A stretch of DNA of 64,000 nucleotides. Origin: Streptomyces silvae. GTDB taxonomy: Bacteria > Actinomycetota > Actinomycetes > Streptomycetales > Streptomycetaceae. Of the stretch, positions 11,415-18,943 are shown one piece after another. Numbering within the stretch: the stretch's first letter is position 1; every line of letters begins with the position of its first letter. The position numbers and the translations under genes were made by a program. The notes beneath the pieces were generated by a model that did no database searches, was not told where the DNA came from, and saw only the letters and a list, made by a program, of their open reading frames with translations. The stretch covers positions 124,001 through 188,000 of the forward strand of contig NZ_JAERUC010000206.1 of the NCBI RefSeq assembly GCF_016745505.1, written 5' to 3'.

Positions 11415-11788
11415 GCGATTTCACCTCGGTGGCATACCTGCGGGAGCACGGACCGGGCCGGCCGGTGCCGGGAGCAGAGCGCAGCAGGAGGGCAGTCGAC
11501 GACCTGCGCGTTGCGATGGCGAATCAGGCGCGTCCTGCGCTCCGTGCATACCGATTGCCCCCGATGGTCAGCTGTTTCCGTGCATTTGGCTCTCACATGA
11601 GTCGTTCGGAGGCGCATGCGTCCCGGATTGCCCATGTGGCACAGGTCACTTGAATCTTCTCGGGCTGTGCGCTTTGCCCGCGCATATCAGCCAACTCCGC
11701 GACGAATGTGCGCCAGGCACCCATCCGCAGGGCGTGCGGCAACGAACCACCCGCGTCCGATGCTCAGTCCGCGATGTCTGGAGAACCC
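11415..11788. other. Divergent intergenic region upstream of the NRPS
   Basis: About 370 bp of noticeably lower GC than its surroundings separates the NRPS start (minus) from the small secreted protein (plus). It should hold the promoters of both. I see the NRPS ribosome site (GAGGTG) but no convincing -35/-10 pair or operator palindrome. A 74-codon minus-strand reading frame here that overlaps the NRPS start was rejected. Confidence 0.5.
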
Positions 11789-12133
11789 ATGAAGCTTCCC
11801 CCCACTGCCCTGCGTTGGGCGGCGGCGTCCGCCGCTGCGGGCGCACTGCTGCTGACGGCCGCGCCCGGTGCCGGGGCGGTGACCTCTCATCAGCCCACGC
11901 TGCGGCAGGCCGAGTCGATACGGCCGACCGGAGCCGACGGCGGGACGGCCGCCGGGGGCGCCGCTGCGTCCGACGCCGGGCCGCTCGGGTCCTACCGGGG
12001 TGTGCAGGGCGGCAACCTCTGCCTGCTCGCCCGGTGCACGGTCGGCGATTCAGGACCGGAGGGCCACGCGGGTCCCAGTAACACGCAGGGATTCAACCTC
12101 TGCCTGCTGGCCGCCTGCACCGTCCGTCCCTGA
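11789..12133 (+). CDS. Small secreted protein with duplicated NLCLLAxCTV motif
   Basis: A 114-residue protein of unknown function. The N-terminus (MKLPPTALRW, then a hydrophobic run ending near AGAVTS) is a Sec signal peptide with cleavage around residue 33. The mature part is Gly/Ala-rich until two near-identical ten-residue motifs: NLCLLARCTV at 76-85 (Cys78, Cys83) and NLCLLAACTV at 103-112 (Cys105, Cys110), the second almost at the C-terminus. Each has Cys-4-Cys spacing, so two small disulfide loops or one crossed pair are possible. An in-frame ATG 15 bp upstream is an alternative start. It is divergent from the NRPS, but a link is not shown. I do not recognise the family. Confidence 0.7.
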   Translation: MKLPPTALRWAAASAAAGALLLTAAPGAGAVTSHQPTLRQAESIRPTGADGGTAAGGAAASDAGPLGSYRGVQGGNLCLLARCTVGDSGPEGHAGPSNTQGFNLCLLAACTVRP

Positions 12134-12139
12134 AGGCCG

Positions 12140-12196
12140 CTCGCCGTACGCCGTCCCGTCGGCCCCGTGCCGGATACCGGAACGTCGTACGGCGAG
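12140..12196. terminator. Inverted repeat between convergent genes
   Basis: CTCGCCGTACG at 12140-12150 pairs perfectly with CGTACGGCGAG at 12186-12196, giving 11-bp arms and a 35-nt loop. It lies between the convergent secreted-protein gene and the Pro-rich membrane protein gene, so a bidirectional terminator role is plausible. The loop and the following 60 bp also contain imperfect copies of a CCGTGCC-GATACCGGA unit. Confidence 0.5.
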
Positions 12197-12288
12197 GTCC
12201 TCCGTGCCCGATACCGGAGTACGGCCCGGTCCTCCGTGCCGTGCACGGGAACGGCCTGAGGTCAGGGCCTCAGGGCCTCACAGTGATG

Positions 12289-13026
12289 TCAGGAGCTTCC
12301 CAGCAGTCCGCCGAGCAACCCCCCCAGCAGGTCCCCGAGTTGCCCGCCGGGTTCGGCGGTGTCCTCGCCCGCCGGTGCCCCGGCATCCGCGCCACCGGCG
12401 GGCGGAGCCTCGGATCCGGAGCCGCCCCCCGTCCCCTGGGCGGGTGGAGAAGGCTCGTTCACGGGCTCGCCCACCGGTTTGTTCACGGACCCCGCGCCGT
12501 CCGCGCCGGTCTGTGTGCCTCCGCCGGACGCGGGTCCGGAGGGCTGGGGCCGGACGGGAGGTGCGGAGGCCCCGGCGTTCGCACCCGGGTGCGCGGAGGC
12601 CTGTTCGAGGGGCCGCGGCGGGACGGGCAGGACGGCCACCGAGGGACGGGCCGGGGCCGGAGTCACCGGACCAGGTCTCACCGGCCCGGGTGCACCGAGC
12701 GCGGTTCCGGTGGCCGAGGCCGTACGGTCCGCGTCCTCGGCAGGTGCTGGCGGCTCAGTCGTCCCGCGCTCCAGCCCCATTGCCCGGGGCAGCTGCAGAA
12801 AGGGCGCGCTCGAATCGCCCCCGACCAGCGAGGCGGCCACCGTCGTGGCGTAGCAGACACAGCAGAGCGCCGTGACGGCCCCTGCTCGGCGCCACGTCCG
12901 GCTGCGCCTCCCGGTGGTGTCGACGAACACCGGTCGGGCGGACGGTGCGACGGTCCCGGCCTCCGGTGCGTCCGATGTATCCGGTGTGTCCCGCACGTTG
13001 CTCACTGTCGCGCCGGCTATGCCCAT
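12289..13026 (-). CDS. Single-pass membrane protein with Pro/Ala-rich extracellular tail
   Basis: A 245-residue protein of unknown function. Residues 1-45 are cytoplasmic and end in a basic RRSRTWRR patch. One membrane helix follows (AVTALCCVCYATTVAASLVGG), then GDSSAPFLQLP and a long low-complexity Pro/Ala/Gly/Thr tail likely to cross the cell wall. The C-terminus is a GDLLGGLLGGLLGSS repeat. Related Streptomyces proteins with a charged segment, one helix and a SSAPFLQ-like junction usually sit beside polysaccharide deacetylase/glycosyltransferase genes; that context is absent here. The ATG has a GGGAGAG ribosome site. A much longer upstream reading is antisense to the sulfur transporter gene and was not used. 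Confidence 0.75.
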   Translation of the reverse strand: MGIAGATVSNVRDTPDTSDAPEAGTVAPSARPVFVDTTGRRSRTWRRAGAVTALCCVCYATTVAASLVGGDSSAPFLQLPRAMGLERGTTEPPAPAEDADRTASATGTALGAPGPVRPGPVTPAPARPSVAVLPVPPRPLEQASAHPGANAGASAPPVRPQPSGPASGGGTQTGADGAGSVNKPVGEPVNEPSPPAQGTGGGSGSEAPPAGGADAGAPAGEDTAEPGGQLGDLLGGLLGGLLGSS

Positions 13027-13434
13027 GTGCGTCTCTCCCTCTGTACGGGCCTGCCGGCCCCCCGCCGACGAGACCTCCCCGCCGGACTTCCCCAGGGAAT
13101 TCGGACCTGTACGCCCTGCGGATTGGTCCGGCCGCGCCACAAAAGCACGCCGTACACGCGTCGCGCCTTTTGTGTGCTCCTTATGTGAAAAAGCAGCATG
13201 CGTGAGATGGCCGGAACCGGAGCGGGGCAGGGGCACTGTGCGGCCGGGAGGCCCGCTGTCCGCGCAGGGAACCGCGCACCTCCAGCGGCGGGCCTCCCGG
13301 ACGCTTCCGTGGGCCCCGTGCGCTGCGGACGTCAGGGCGGCCGTGGGCGGCCTCCCCGTGCGGCGGTGGACACCGCTTCCCGCATGGCGAGACAGCCAGG
13401 CATGTGGAGGAGGGCCGTCCGTATATTCGTACGC
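13027..13434. other. Intergenic region, no gene seen
   Basis: About 400 bp between the start of the minus-strand membrane protein and the mini-ORF ahead of the sulfur transporter. It includes an AT-richer stretch near 13150-13200 (TTTTGTGTGCTCCTTATGTG) that could hold the membrane-protein promoter. I see no coding pattern. At its right end the hexamer TATATT (about 13422-13427) lies 7 bp before the mini-ORF ATG. Confidence 0.45.
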
Positions 13435-13518
13435 ATGTCTGCTTCGGCCCTGCCCCTGTGCCTCGCGCTCTTCGCGCACTCGGCCTGGTGCGTCGACGAC
13501 GGCCTCTGTAGCGGCTGA
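13435..13518 (+). CDS. Cys-containing mini-ORF, possible leader peptide
   Basis: A 27-codon reading frame starting at ATG: MSASALPLCLALFAHS continuing to WCVDDGLCSG, with three Cys codons (residues 9, 19 and 25). It ends 75 bp before a YeeE/YedE sulfur-transport gene on the same strand. A TATATT hexamer 7 bp upstream of the ATG would fit a leaderless transcript. Short Cys-bearing leader peptides upstream of sulfur genes are known in actinobacteria and can sense cysteine supply; applying this here is inference. The hydrophobic first 18 residues could instead be a coincidental signal-like sequence. Confidence 0.35.
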   Translation: MSASALPLCLALFAHSAWCVDDGLCSG

Positions 13519-13593
13519 ATCCCGTCGGCAGCGCGTGACGCGCCCGTCGACAGCCGAGACCGCTGTCCGCCGAGCATCACCCCGGAGACCTTC

Positions 13594-14886
13594 GTGACCA
13601 CCGCGCCTCCCGCCGGGCAGACCGCGCCGCCGCGCGCGCTGCCCGCCCTGTTCGTCCCCTCTCCCACCTCGGTCCCGCGACCCGAGGCACCGCCCCTGCC
13701 GCCGGTGCGCAGGGCCCCGCTCGTCGTGTCCGGGCTGCTCGCCGTGGCCCTCACCGCGTACGTGTGGTCCGCGCACGGTGCCAAGCCGGGCGTACTGCTC
13801 CTGCTGGGACTCGGCCTGGGCGTCGCCCTCTTCCACTCCCGGTTCGGCTTCACCTCCGCCTGGCGGCAGCTCATCGCCGTCGGCAACGGAGCCGGGCTGC
13901 GGGCGCACGCGCTGCTGCTCGGGACCACCGCGACCCTGTTCGCGCTGGTCATCGGCACGAGCACCGGCCTGTTCGGTTCGCAGCCCGCACCGTCCGCGGG
14001 GCCGCTCGGGACCGGACTGGTCGTCGGCTCCCTGCTCTTCGCCATCGGGATGCAACTCGGCGGTGCCTGCGCCTCGGGCACCCTGTTCGCCGTCGGCTCG
14101 GGGCAGAGCTCGATCCTTCTCACCCTCGGCGGCTTCATCGCGGGTGCCACCCTCGCCGCCTGGCAGTTCGACCTGTGGAAGGACCTCCCCGCCTGGGAAC
14201 CGGTCGTCCTCTCCGACCACATCGGCTGGTTCGGGTCGTGGGCGGTGACGATCGCGGCGCTGCTCCTGGTGGTCGTGGTCACCCGGCGCGTGCAGGCCCG
14301 GCGCAACCCGCCGCCCCTCGGCACCGTGCCCTCGGCACGCACCGCGGCCGTACGGGCCTTCCGCGGTTCCTGGCCGCTGGCCGCCGGCGCTCCGGTGCTC
14401 GCCGTACTGGGTGCCGGCGTGCTGCTGGTGTCGGGCGGCGCCTGGGGCGTCACCAGCGCGTTCAGCCTCTGGGGCTCGGAGCTGGTGGGCGCCCTCGGCG
14501 GCCACCCGGAGAACTGGACCTGGTGGCAGCAGGCCGGCAACAAGGAGATGCTGGCGGGCCCCGTCCTGGCCGACAAGACCAGCCTCACCGACATCGGCAT
14601 CATGATCGGCGCCGCGGTGGCCGCCGCGCTCGGCGGCACCTGGGCCCTGCACCGCGGCATCCCCTGGCGTACGGCCGTCGCGTCGGTGCTCGGCGGAGTG
14701 CTCATGGGCATCGGCGCGCGACTGGCCGGGGGCTGCAACATCGGCGCCTACCTGGCGGGCATCGCCTCGGGCAGCCTCAGCGGCTGGCTGTGGGGCGCGG
14801 TCGCCCTGGCCGGCACCTGGGTCGGGCTCAGGCTCCGCCCGCTGTTCGGCCTGGGCAACCCCAAGCCGGGCGACGGCGTCTGCTGA
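13594..14886 (+). CDS. YeeE/YedE family sulfur-compound transporter
   Basis: A 430-residue polytopic membrane protein of the YeeE/YedE (TsuA-type) family, which imports thiosulfate or related sulfur species. After a Pro-rich N-terminal tail of about 45 residues, the hydrophobic core has two inverted halves, each with the family Cys motif: GGACASGTLFAVGSG (Cys159) and GGCNIGAYLAGIASG (Cys381). In characterised homologues, conserved membrane Cys residues relay thiosulfate by transient S-S contacts. The start is GTG. The next gene is 80 bp downstream, so it may be a single-gene unit or begin a longer transcript. The Cys-containing mini-ORF upstream fits sulfur regulation. Confidence 0.93.
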   Translation: MTTAPPAGQTAPPRALPALFVPSPTSVPRPEAPPLPPVRRAPLVVSGLLAVALTAYVWSAHGAKPGVLLLLGLGLGVALFHSRFGFTSAWRQLIAVGNGAGLRAHALLLGTTATLFALVIGTSTGLFGSQPAPSAGPLGTGLVVGSLLFAIGMQLGGACASGTLFAVGSGQSSILLTLGGFIAGATLAAWQFDLWKDLPAWEPVVLSDHIGWFGSWAVTIAALLLVVVVTRRVQARRNPPPLGTVPSARTAAVRAFRGSWPLAAGAPVLAVLGAGVLLVSGGAWGVTSAFSLWGSELVGALGGHPENWTWWQQAGNKEMLAGPVLADKTSLTDIGIMIGAAVAAALGGTWALHRGIPWRTAVASVLGGVLMGIGARLAGGCNIGAYLAGIASGSLSGWLWGAVALAGTWVGLRLRPLFGLGNPKPGDGVC

Positions 14887-14966
14887 ACAGCCCCCCGGCA
14901 GCGCGCGCACGAAGGGACGCCTCGCGGGCGAAAGACCGCTGACCGCCCTCCTCTACGATCGTCCCC

Positions 14967-15689
14967 GTGTGCGCAAACGTCATAATCGCTGAAGACGACG
15001 CCAAACAGGCCGAGCTGGTCCGCCGTTACCTCGAACGCGAAGGCCACGCGGTCACGGTGGTGTCCGACGGCCTGGCCGCGCTCGAACAGGCACGGCGGGG
15101 GAGGCCGGACCTGCTGGTGCTGGACGTGATGATGCCCCGGGCCGACGGGCTCGACGTGGTCCGCATCCTGCGCGCGGAGGAGCGGGAGTTGGCGGTCCTC
15201 ATGCTGACCGCCCGGGCCACGGAGGACGATCTGCTGCTCGGGCTGGACCTGGGGGCGGACGACTACATGACCAAGCCCTACAGCCCGCGGGAGCTCATGG
15301 CACGGGTGCGCACGCTCCTGCGGCGCACCCGGCGCGAGACCGGACGCGAGGACGGCCACATACTCAGGGTGGGATCGCTCGCCGTCGATCCCGTGCGCCA
15401 CGAGGTGGCGGTCGACGGCGTCGGGGTCGAGTGCACACCGGGGGAGTTCCGGCTCCTCGCCGCGATGGCCGCCGAGCCCGGACGGGTCTTCACCCGGGAG
15501 CAGCTGCTCGCCGAACTCCACGGCTTCGACCGGTACATCAGCAGCCGTACCGTCGACGTACACATCATGAACCTCCGTAAGAAGATCGAGCGCGCGCCCC
15601 GGCGCCCGGCCCGCCTGCTCACCGTCTTCGGAGTCGGCTACAAGCTCATGGACCCGCTGAAGGGTGCCCCGGGTGCCTCGGCGCGCTGA
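14967..15689 (+). CDS. OmpR-family response regulator
   Basis: A 240-residue two-component response regulator. The receiver domain (1-120) has the acidic pocket (E9-D10-D11), phosphoacceptor Asp53 in LVLDVMMP and Lys103 in MTKPYS. The C-terminal half is a winged-helix DNA-binding domain (ending VDVHIMNLRKKIE, then FGVGYKL). It starts at GTG. The following histidine kinase gene begins inside its 3' end, so the two are translationally coupled. Targets are not visible; the surface protein and sortase directly downstream are candidates. Confidence 0.96.
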   Translation: MCANVIIAEDDAKQAELVRRYLEREGHAVTVVSDGLAALEQARRGRPDLLVLDVMMPRADGLDVVRILRAEERELAVLMLTARATEDDLLLGLDLGADDYMTKPYSPRELMARVRTLLRRTRRETGREDGHILRVGSLAVDPVRHEVAVDGVGVECTPGEFRLLAAMAAEPGRVFTREQLLAELHGFDRYISSRTVDVHIMNLRKKIERAPRRPARLLTVFGVGYKLMDPLKGAPGASAR

Positions 15690-17691
15690 ACGCGGCGGAC
15701 CTCGCCTGAGGCTCCCCCTGCGCAAGAGCCTCCTCGGCCGGCTGCTGGCGGTGTCGGCGCTCGTCGCCGCCTGCTCGGTCGCCGCGACCGCGTGGCTGGC
15801 CGTACAGACCACCTCCGGCGCGATCGAGCAGGAGCAGGGCCGCAATCTCGCCGCCGACACTCGAGTCCTCGACGCCCTGCTCGCCTACGCGGCCGAACAC
15901 CCCTCCTGGGACGGGGTGGACGCCACGGTGCGTGAGCTCGCCGACGCCTCCGACCGGCGGATCACACTGACGACCCAGAGCCGGCAGATCCTCGCCGACT
16001 CCGCGTCCTCCTCCCCGCCGCCACCCGCTCTGCCGCCCCAGGCATCCGCGGTCGTGGACCCCCTGTCGGTGGCCGCCACCACCGAGACGGAGGCGGGGGC
16101 AGGATCCGTGACGGTCGCGGCACCCGGCACGGACGGGGAGCAGCGCTCCGGCAACGACCGGGTCGACCCGCGGGCCGTCGGCCCGTTCAGGCTGCCCGAG
16201 GCCGAACGTACGTCGCTGAGGCGCAGCGCCGAGGAGACGGTGCGGTGCCTCAGCCGGTCGGGGATCGCCTCGGACGTCGTCGAGGGGCCGAGCGGGCGCC
16301 CCCGTATCCAGGTCGTGGGCAACGATCCCGACCGTATGCGCGGCAGCCGGTGCTCCACGGACGCCCTGGACAGCCCCACCGAGACGGAGACGAAGGCGCT
16401 CACCGCCCTCAACGACCTCGTCAACGCGTGCCTGGACCGGCAGGGCCGTGAGGACGTACGGCTCGATCTCGACCTCTCGTGGAGGACCGGCGAGACGCCC
16501 GGCGCCGCGACCGCCGCACCCGTACCGACGCCGGTGCCCAGCATCAGCGTCCCCCGGGAGGCCCTGCCCACGGAGATGGCGACCCCCGAACCGCTCGACA
16601 GCGAGAACGACCGCGACATCGCCTCCTGCGTCGGCATCGCCCGCCAGGAACAGCTCAGTTCGTACGTCGCCTCACCCGCGCTGCTGTTCATCAGCGACCC
16701 GCGCGGCGGCGCGGTGCCCGGCTTCGCGCTCTCCTCGGCCAACACGGCGAAGATCATCGGGGTCGCGGCGCTCGTCCTGGCCCTCACCGTCGGCGCCTCG
16801 ATCCTCGCCGGAGCCCGGCTGGTGCGCCCGCTGCACGCCCTCACGGGAGCGGCCCAGCGCATGCGGGACGGTGAGGAACCGTCCCATGTGGTGGTCGCCG
16901 CGGACAACGAGATCGGCAGACTGGCCGCCGCCTTCAACGACATGTCGGTGCACCGCGCCCGGCTGGAGGAGCAGCGCAAGGTGATGGTCAGCGATGTCGC
17001 ACACGAACTGCGCACCCCGCTGTCGAACATCCGGGGGTGGCTGGAGGGCGCCCAGGACGGCATCGCCGATGTGGACGCGGTGTTCGTCTCCTCGCTCCTG
17101 GAGGAGGCGGTGCAGTTGCAGCACATCATCGACGACCTCCAGGACCTGGCTGCGGCCGATGCCGGCGCTCTGCGTCTGCACCCCGAGCCCGTACGGATCG
17201 AGGAGCTGCTCGCCCACGCCGTGGCGGCCCATCAGGCGCAGGCCGACGCCGCCGGGGTCGCCCTCACCGTGACCGCCGCGGACGGGGACGCGCCGGCCCC
17301 CGAACTCAACGCCGACCCCGTCCGGTTGCGGCAGGCGATCGGCAACCTTGTCTCCAACGCCGTACGCCACACCCCCAAGGGCGGGCGCGTGACACTGCGG
17401 GCCTACGCGGACGGCTCCGGGGGAGAGGACGGCGAGCTGGTGCTGGAGGTCGCCGACACCGGAAGCGGCATAGCCCCCGAGGATCTGCCGTACGTCTTCG
17501 ACCGGTTCTGGCGGGCGGAGAAGTCACGCAGCCGCCGCACGGGGGGCAGCGGCCTGGGGCTGGCGATCGTCCGCAAGCTCGTCGAGGCGCACGGCGGGAC
17601 GACCGGCGTGGTCAGCACGGTGGGCCGGGGCTCGGTGTTCACCCTGCGCCTGCCGGCGGCAGGCCCTGATCCGATGAACACGGCGGTCTGA
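15664..17691 (+). CDS. Membrane sensor histidine kinase
   Basis: A 675-residue kinase partnering the overlapping response regulator. TM1 is about 20-42, followed by a large extracellular sensor region (about 45-360) containing several Cys residues and a Pro-rich stretch; TM2 is about 363-385. A HAMP domain follows, then the HisKA box VAHELRTPL with phosphoacceptor His447. The HATPase domain shows the N box (IGNLVSNAVRHT), G1 DTGSGIAPED, the F box and G2 GGSGLGLAIV. The GTG start overlaps the regulator by 26 bp; a second GTG three codons on is an alternative. The sensor domain is longer than in minimal BaeS-type kinases. Its ligand is unknown. Confidence 0.95.
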   Translation: MPRVPRRAERGGPRLRLPLRKSLLGRLLAVSALVAACSVAATAWLAVQTTSGAIEQEQGRNLAADTRVLDALLAYAAEHPSWDGVDATVRELADASDRRITLTTQSRQILADSASSSPPPPALPPQASAVVDPLSVAATTETEAGAGSVTVAAPGTDGEQRSGNDRVDPRAVGPFRLPEAERTSLRRSAEETVRCLSRSGIASDVVEGPSGRPRIQVVGNDPDRMRGSRCSTDALDSPTETETKALTALNDLVNACLDRQGREDVRLDLDLSWRTGETPGAATAAPVPTPVPSISVPREALPTEMATPEPLDSENDRDIASCVGIARQEQLSSYVASPALLFISDPRGGAVPGFALSSANTAKIIGVAALVLALTVGASILAGARLVRPLHALTGAAQRMRDGEEPSHVVVAADNEIGRLAAAFNDMSVHRARLEEQRKVMVSDVAHELRTPLSNIRGWLEGAQDGIADVDAVFVSSLLEEAVQLQHIIDDLQDLAAADAGALRLHPEPVRIEELLAHAVAAHQAQADAAGVALTVTAADGDAPAPELNADPVRLRQAIGNLVSNAVRHTPKGGRVTLRAYADGSGGEDGELVLEVADTGSGIAPEDLPYVFDRFWRAEKSRSRRTGGSGLGLAIVRKLVEAHGGTTGVVSTVGRGSVFTLRLPAAGPDPMNTAV

Positions 17692-17792
17692 CAGCTTCCT
17701 CACAACTTCGCTCCAGTCTGAGGACATGCCCGGCGCCCGACGCGCATCCGCGCGGGGGCCCCACCAACGCCGGGCCGGAATCGGAGTTCTTC

Positions 17793-18188
17793 ATGTCCCT
17801 TCGTCCCACCCTGCGCACCGCGGTCCTCGCCGCCGTCGGCCTCGGCGCGGTCCTGCTGCCGGCCTCCGTGGCCGCCGCCGACGACTCGCCCACGCCGGTA
17901 CCCGCCGAGCGCACCGAGAGCCCCACCCCCGCGCCCGGAACCGCGGAGCCCGCCGAGAGCGCCACCCCCACCCCGGCTCCCGCCGAGCCCACCGAGGTGG
18001 CGACCCCGGTCCCCGCCGAGTCCGTGCCGGCCGGCACGGTGCCGCGAGGCGGCGTCGACGCCGGCGAGCGTCCGTCCGAGGGCTCCGGCGCCACCGCGCT
18101 GTACGGCTCCGCGGCTGGCGCGGTCCTGCTCGCGGGCGGCGGCGTCCTCGTGCTGCGCCGCCGGTCCGCCGCACAGCGCAACGGCTGA
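17793..18188 (+). CDS. Secreted wall-spanning protein with C-terminal anchor helix
   Basis: A 131-residue surface protein. A signal peptide (1-29, ending ASVAAA) is followed by a Pro/Thr/Glu repeat region (variants of PTPAPAEPTE), then a C-terminal hydrophobic helix (GSAAGAVLLAGGGVLVL) and an RRRSAAQRNG tail. This is the build of a sortase-sorted protein, but I find no LPXTG or LAXTG box before the helix; the nearest sequence is SGATALYGS. A class F sortase gene follows 91 bp downstream, so the protein is a candidate substrate or a simple membrane-anchored wall protein. A GGAG ribosome site precedes the ATG. Confidence 0.8.
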   Translation: MSLRPTLRTAVLAAVGLGAVLLPASVAAADDSPTPVPAERTESPTPAPGTAEPAESATPTPAPAEPTEVATPVPAESVPAGTVPRGGVDAGERPSEGSGATALYGSAAGAVLLAGGGVLVLRRRSAAQRNG

Positions 18189-18279
18189 TCCCGCACGGTG
18201 GCGCCGCACCCCGCCCGGGGTGCGGCGCCACCCGCCGTTCCCCCCTCCCGCCTACGCTCGTCCCCGCACCGGAGTGCTC

Positions 18280-18885
18280 ATGCCCTTGACAACGAACTCG
18301 TCCTGGCGGACCGCCGTGTCCGTGGCGGCAGCCGGCCTGCTGCTCGCCGCCGTCACCGGCTGCGGCGGGGCCGACACGCCCGCGCCCACGGCCGCCGCCG
18401 GCACGGCCTCGGACGCGTCCCCCTCCTCGGAGGCCCCCAAAGCGCCCGCACCGACGCGGCTGACCGTCCCCTCGCTCGGGATAGACAGCTCGCTGCTGCG
18501 GCTGGGACTCAACGAGGACGGCACGGTGGAGGTCCCGCCGGCCGACCAGGGCATGACGGCCGGCTGGTACGCGGGCGGAGCCGTACCGGGCGAGCCCGGT
18601 GCCGCGGTCCTCATCGGCCACAACGACACACGGTTCGGCAAGGCCGTCTTCCACGAGCTGCACACCATCGCCGAGGGTGCCGACATCGCCGTCTCCGCCG
18701 GGGGAGGGAAGGCGGCCCACTTCACGGTCACCGGCAAGGAGACCGTCCGCAAGAACGCCTTCCCCACCGAGAAGGTCTACGGAGCCACCGACGAGCGCGT
18801 GCTCCGGCTGATCACGTGCGACGGGGCCTTCGACGCCGACGGCCACCCCGTGGACAACCTCATCGTCTACGCGACGCTGCGCTGA
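18280..18885 (+). CDS. Class F sortase
   Basis: A 201-residue extracellular transpeptidase of the actinobacterial class F sortase family. The N-terminus has a lipoprotein-like signal (LLLAAVTGC), then a Ser/Pro/Ala linker and the sortase beta-barrel from about residue 57 (TRLTVPSLGIDSSLL). The catalytic His is in LIGHNDTR and the catalytic Cys in LITCDGAF; the fold ends at NLIVYATLR. The start chosen is the ATG with GGAG 7 nt upstream. It lies directly after a sortase-type surface protein and a two-component system, suggesting a cell-envelope locus. Substrates of class F enzymes are poorly defined. Confidence 0.92.
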   Translation: MPLTTNSSWRTAVSVAAAGLLLAAVTGCGGADTPAPTAAAGTASDASPSSEAPKAPAPTRLTVPSLGIDSSLLRLGLNEDGTVEVPPADQGMTAGWYAGGAVPGEPGAAVLIGHNDTRFGKAVFHELHTIAEGADIAVSAGGGKAAHFTVTGKETVRKNAFPTEKVYGATDERVLRLITCDGAFDADGHPVDNLIVYATLR

Positions 18886-18891
18886 CCCGAG

Positions 18892-18943
18892 GCCGGCCGG
18901 AAGCCCCGCCGGCCGGCTCCCCGGCACCTCACGGCGGTGCCGG
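18892..18943. terminator. Double hairpin between convergent genes
   Basis: Two perfect stem-loops follow the sortase stop. The first has 9-bp arms (GCCGGCCGG at 18892-18900 with CCGGCCGGC at 18909-18917). The second has 8-bp arms (CCGGCACC at 18921-18928 with GGTGCCGG at 18936-18943). The second overlaps the end of the convergent phosphatase gene, consistent with a bidirectional terminator. Confidence 0.65.

Noticed and set aside
11411..11635. A 74-codon minus-strand ORF overlapping the NRPS start by 4 bp
   Set aside because: The GTGA overlap looks operon-like, but the protein is Arg/Cys/His-rich with no motif, and the NRPS has its own good ribosome site.
13027..14910. Minus-strand frame extending the Pro-rich membrane protein to 873 residues
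   Set aside because: The extension is antisense to the sulfur transporter gene and lacks protein-like composition; an ATG with a ribosome site exists at 13026.
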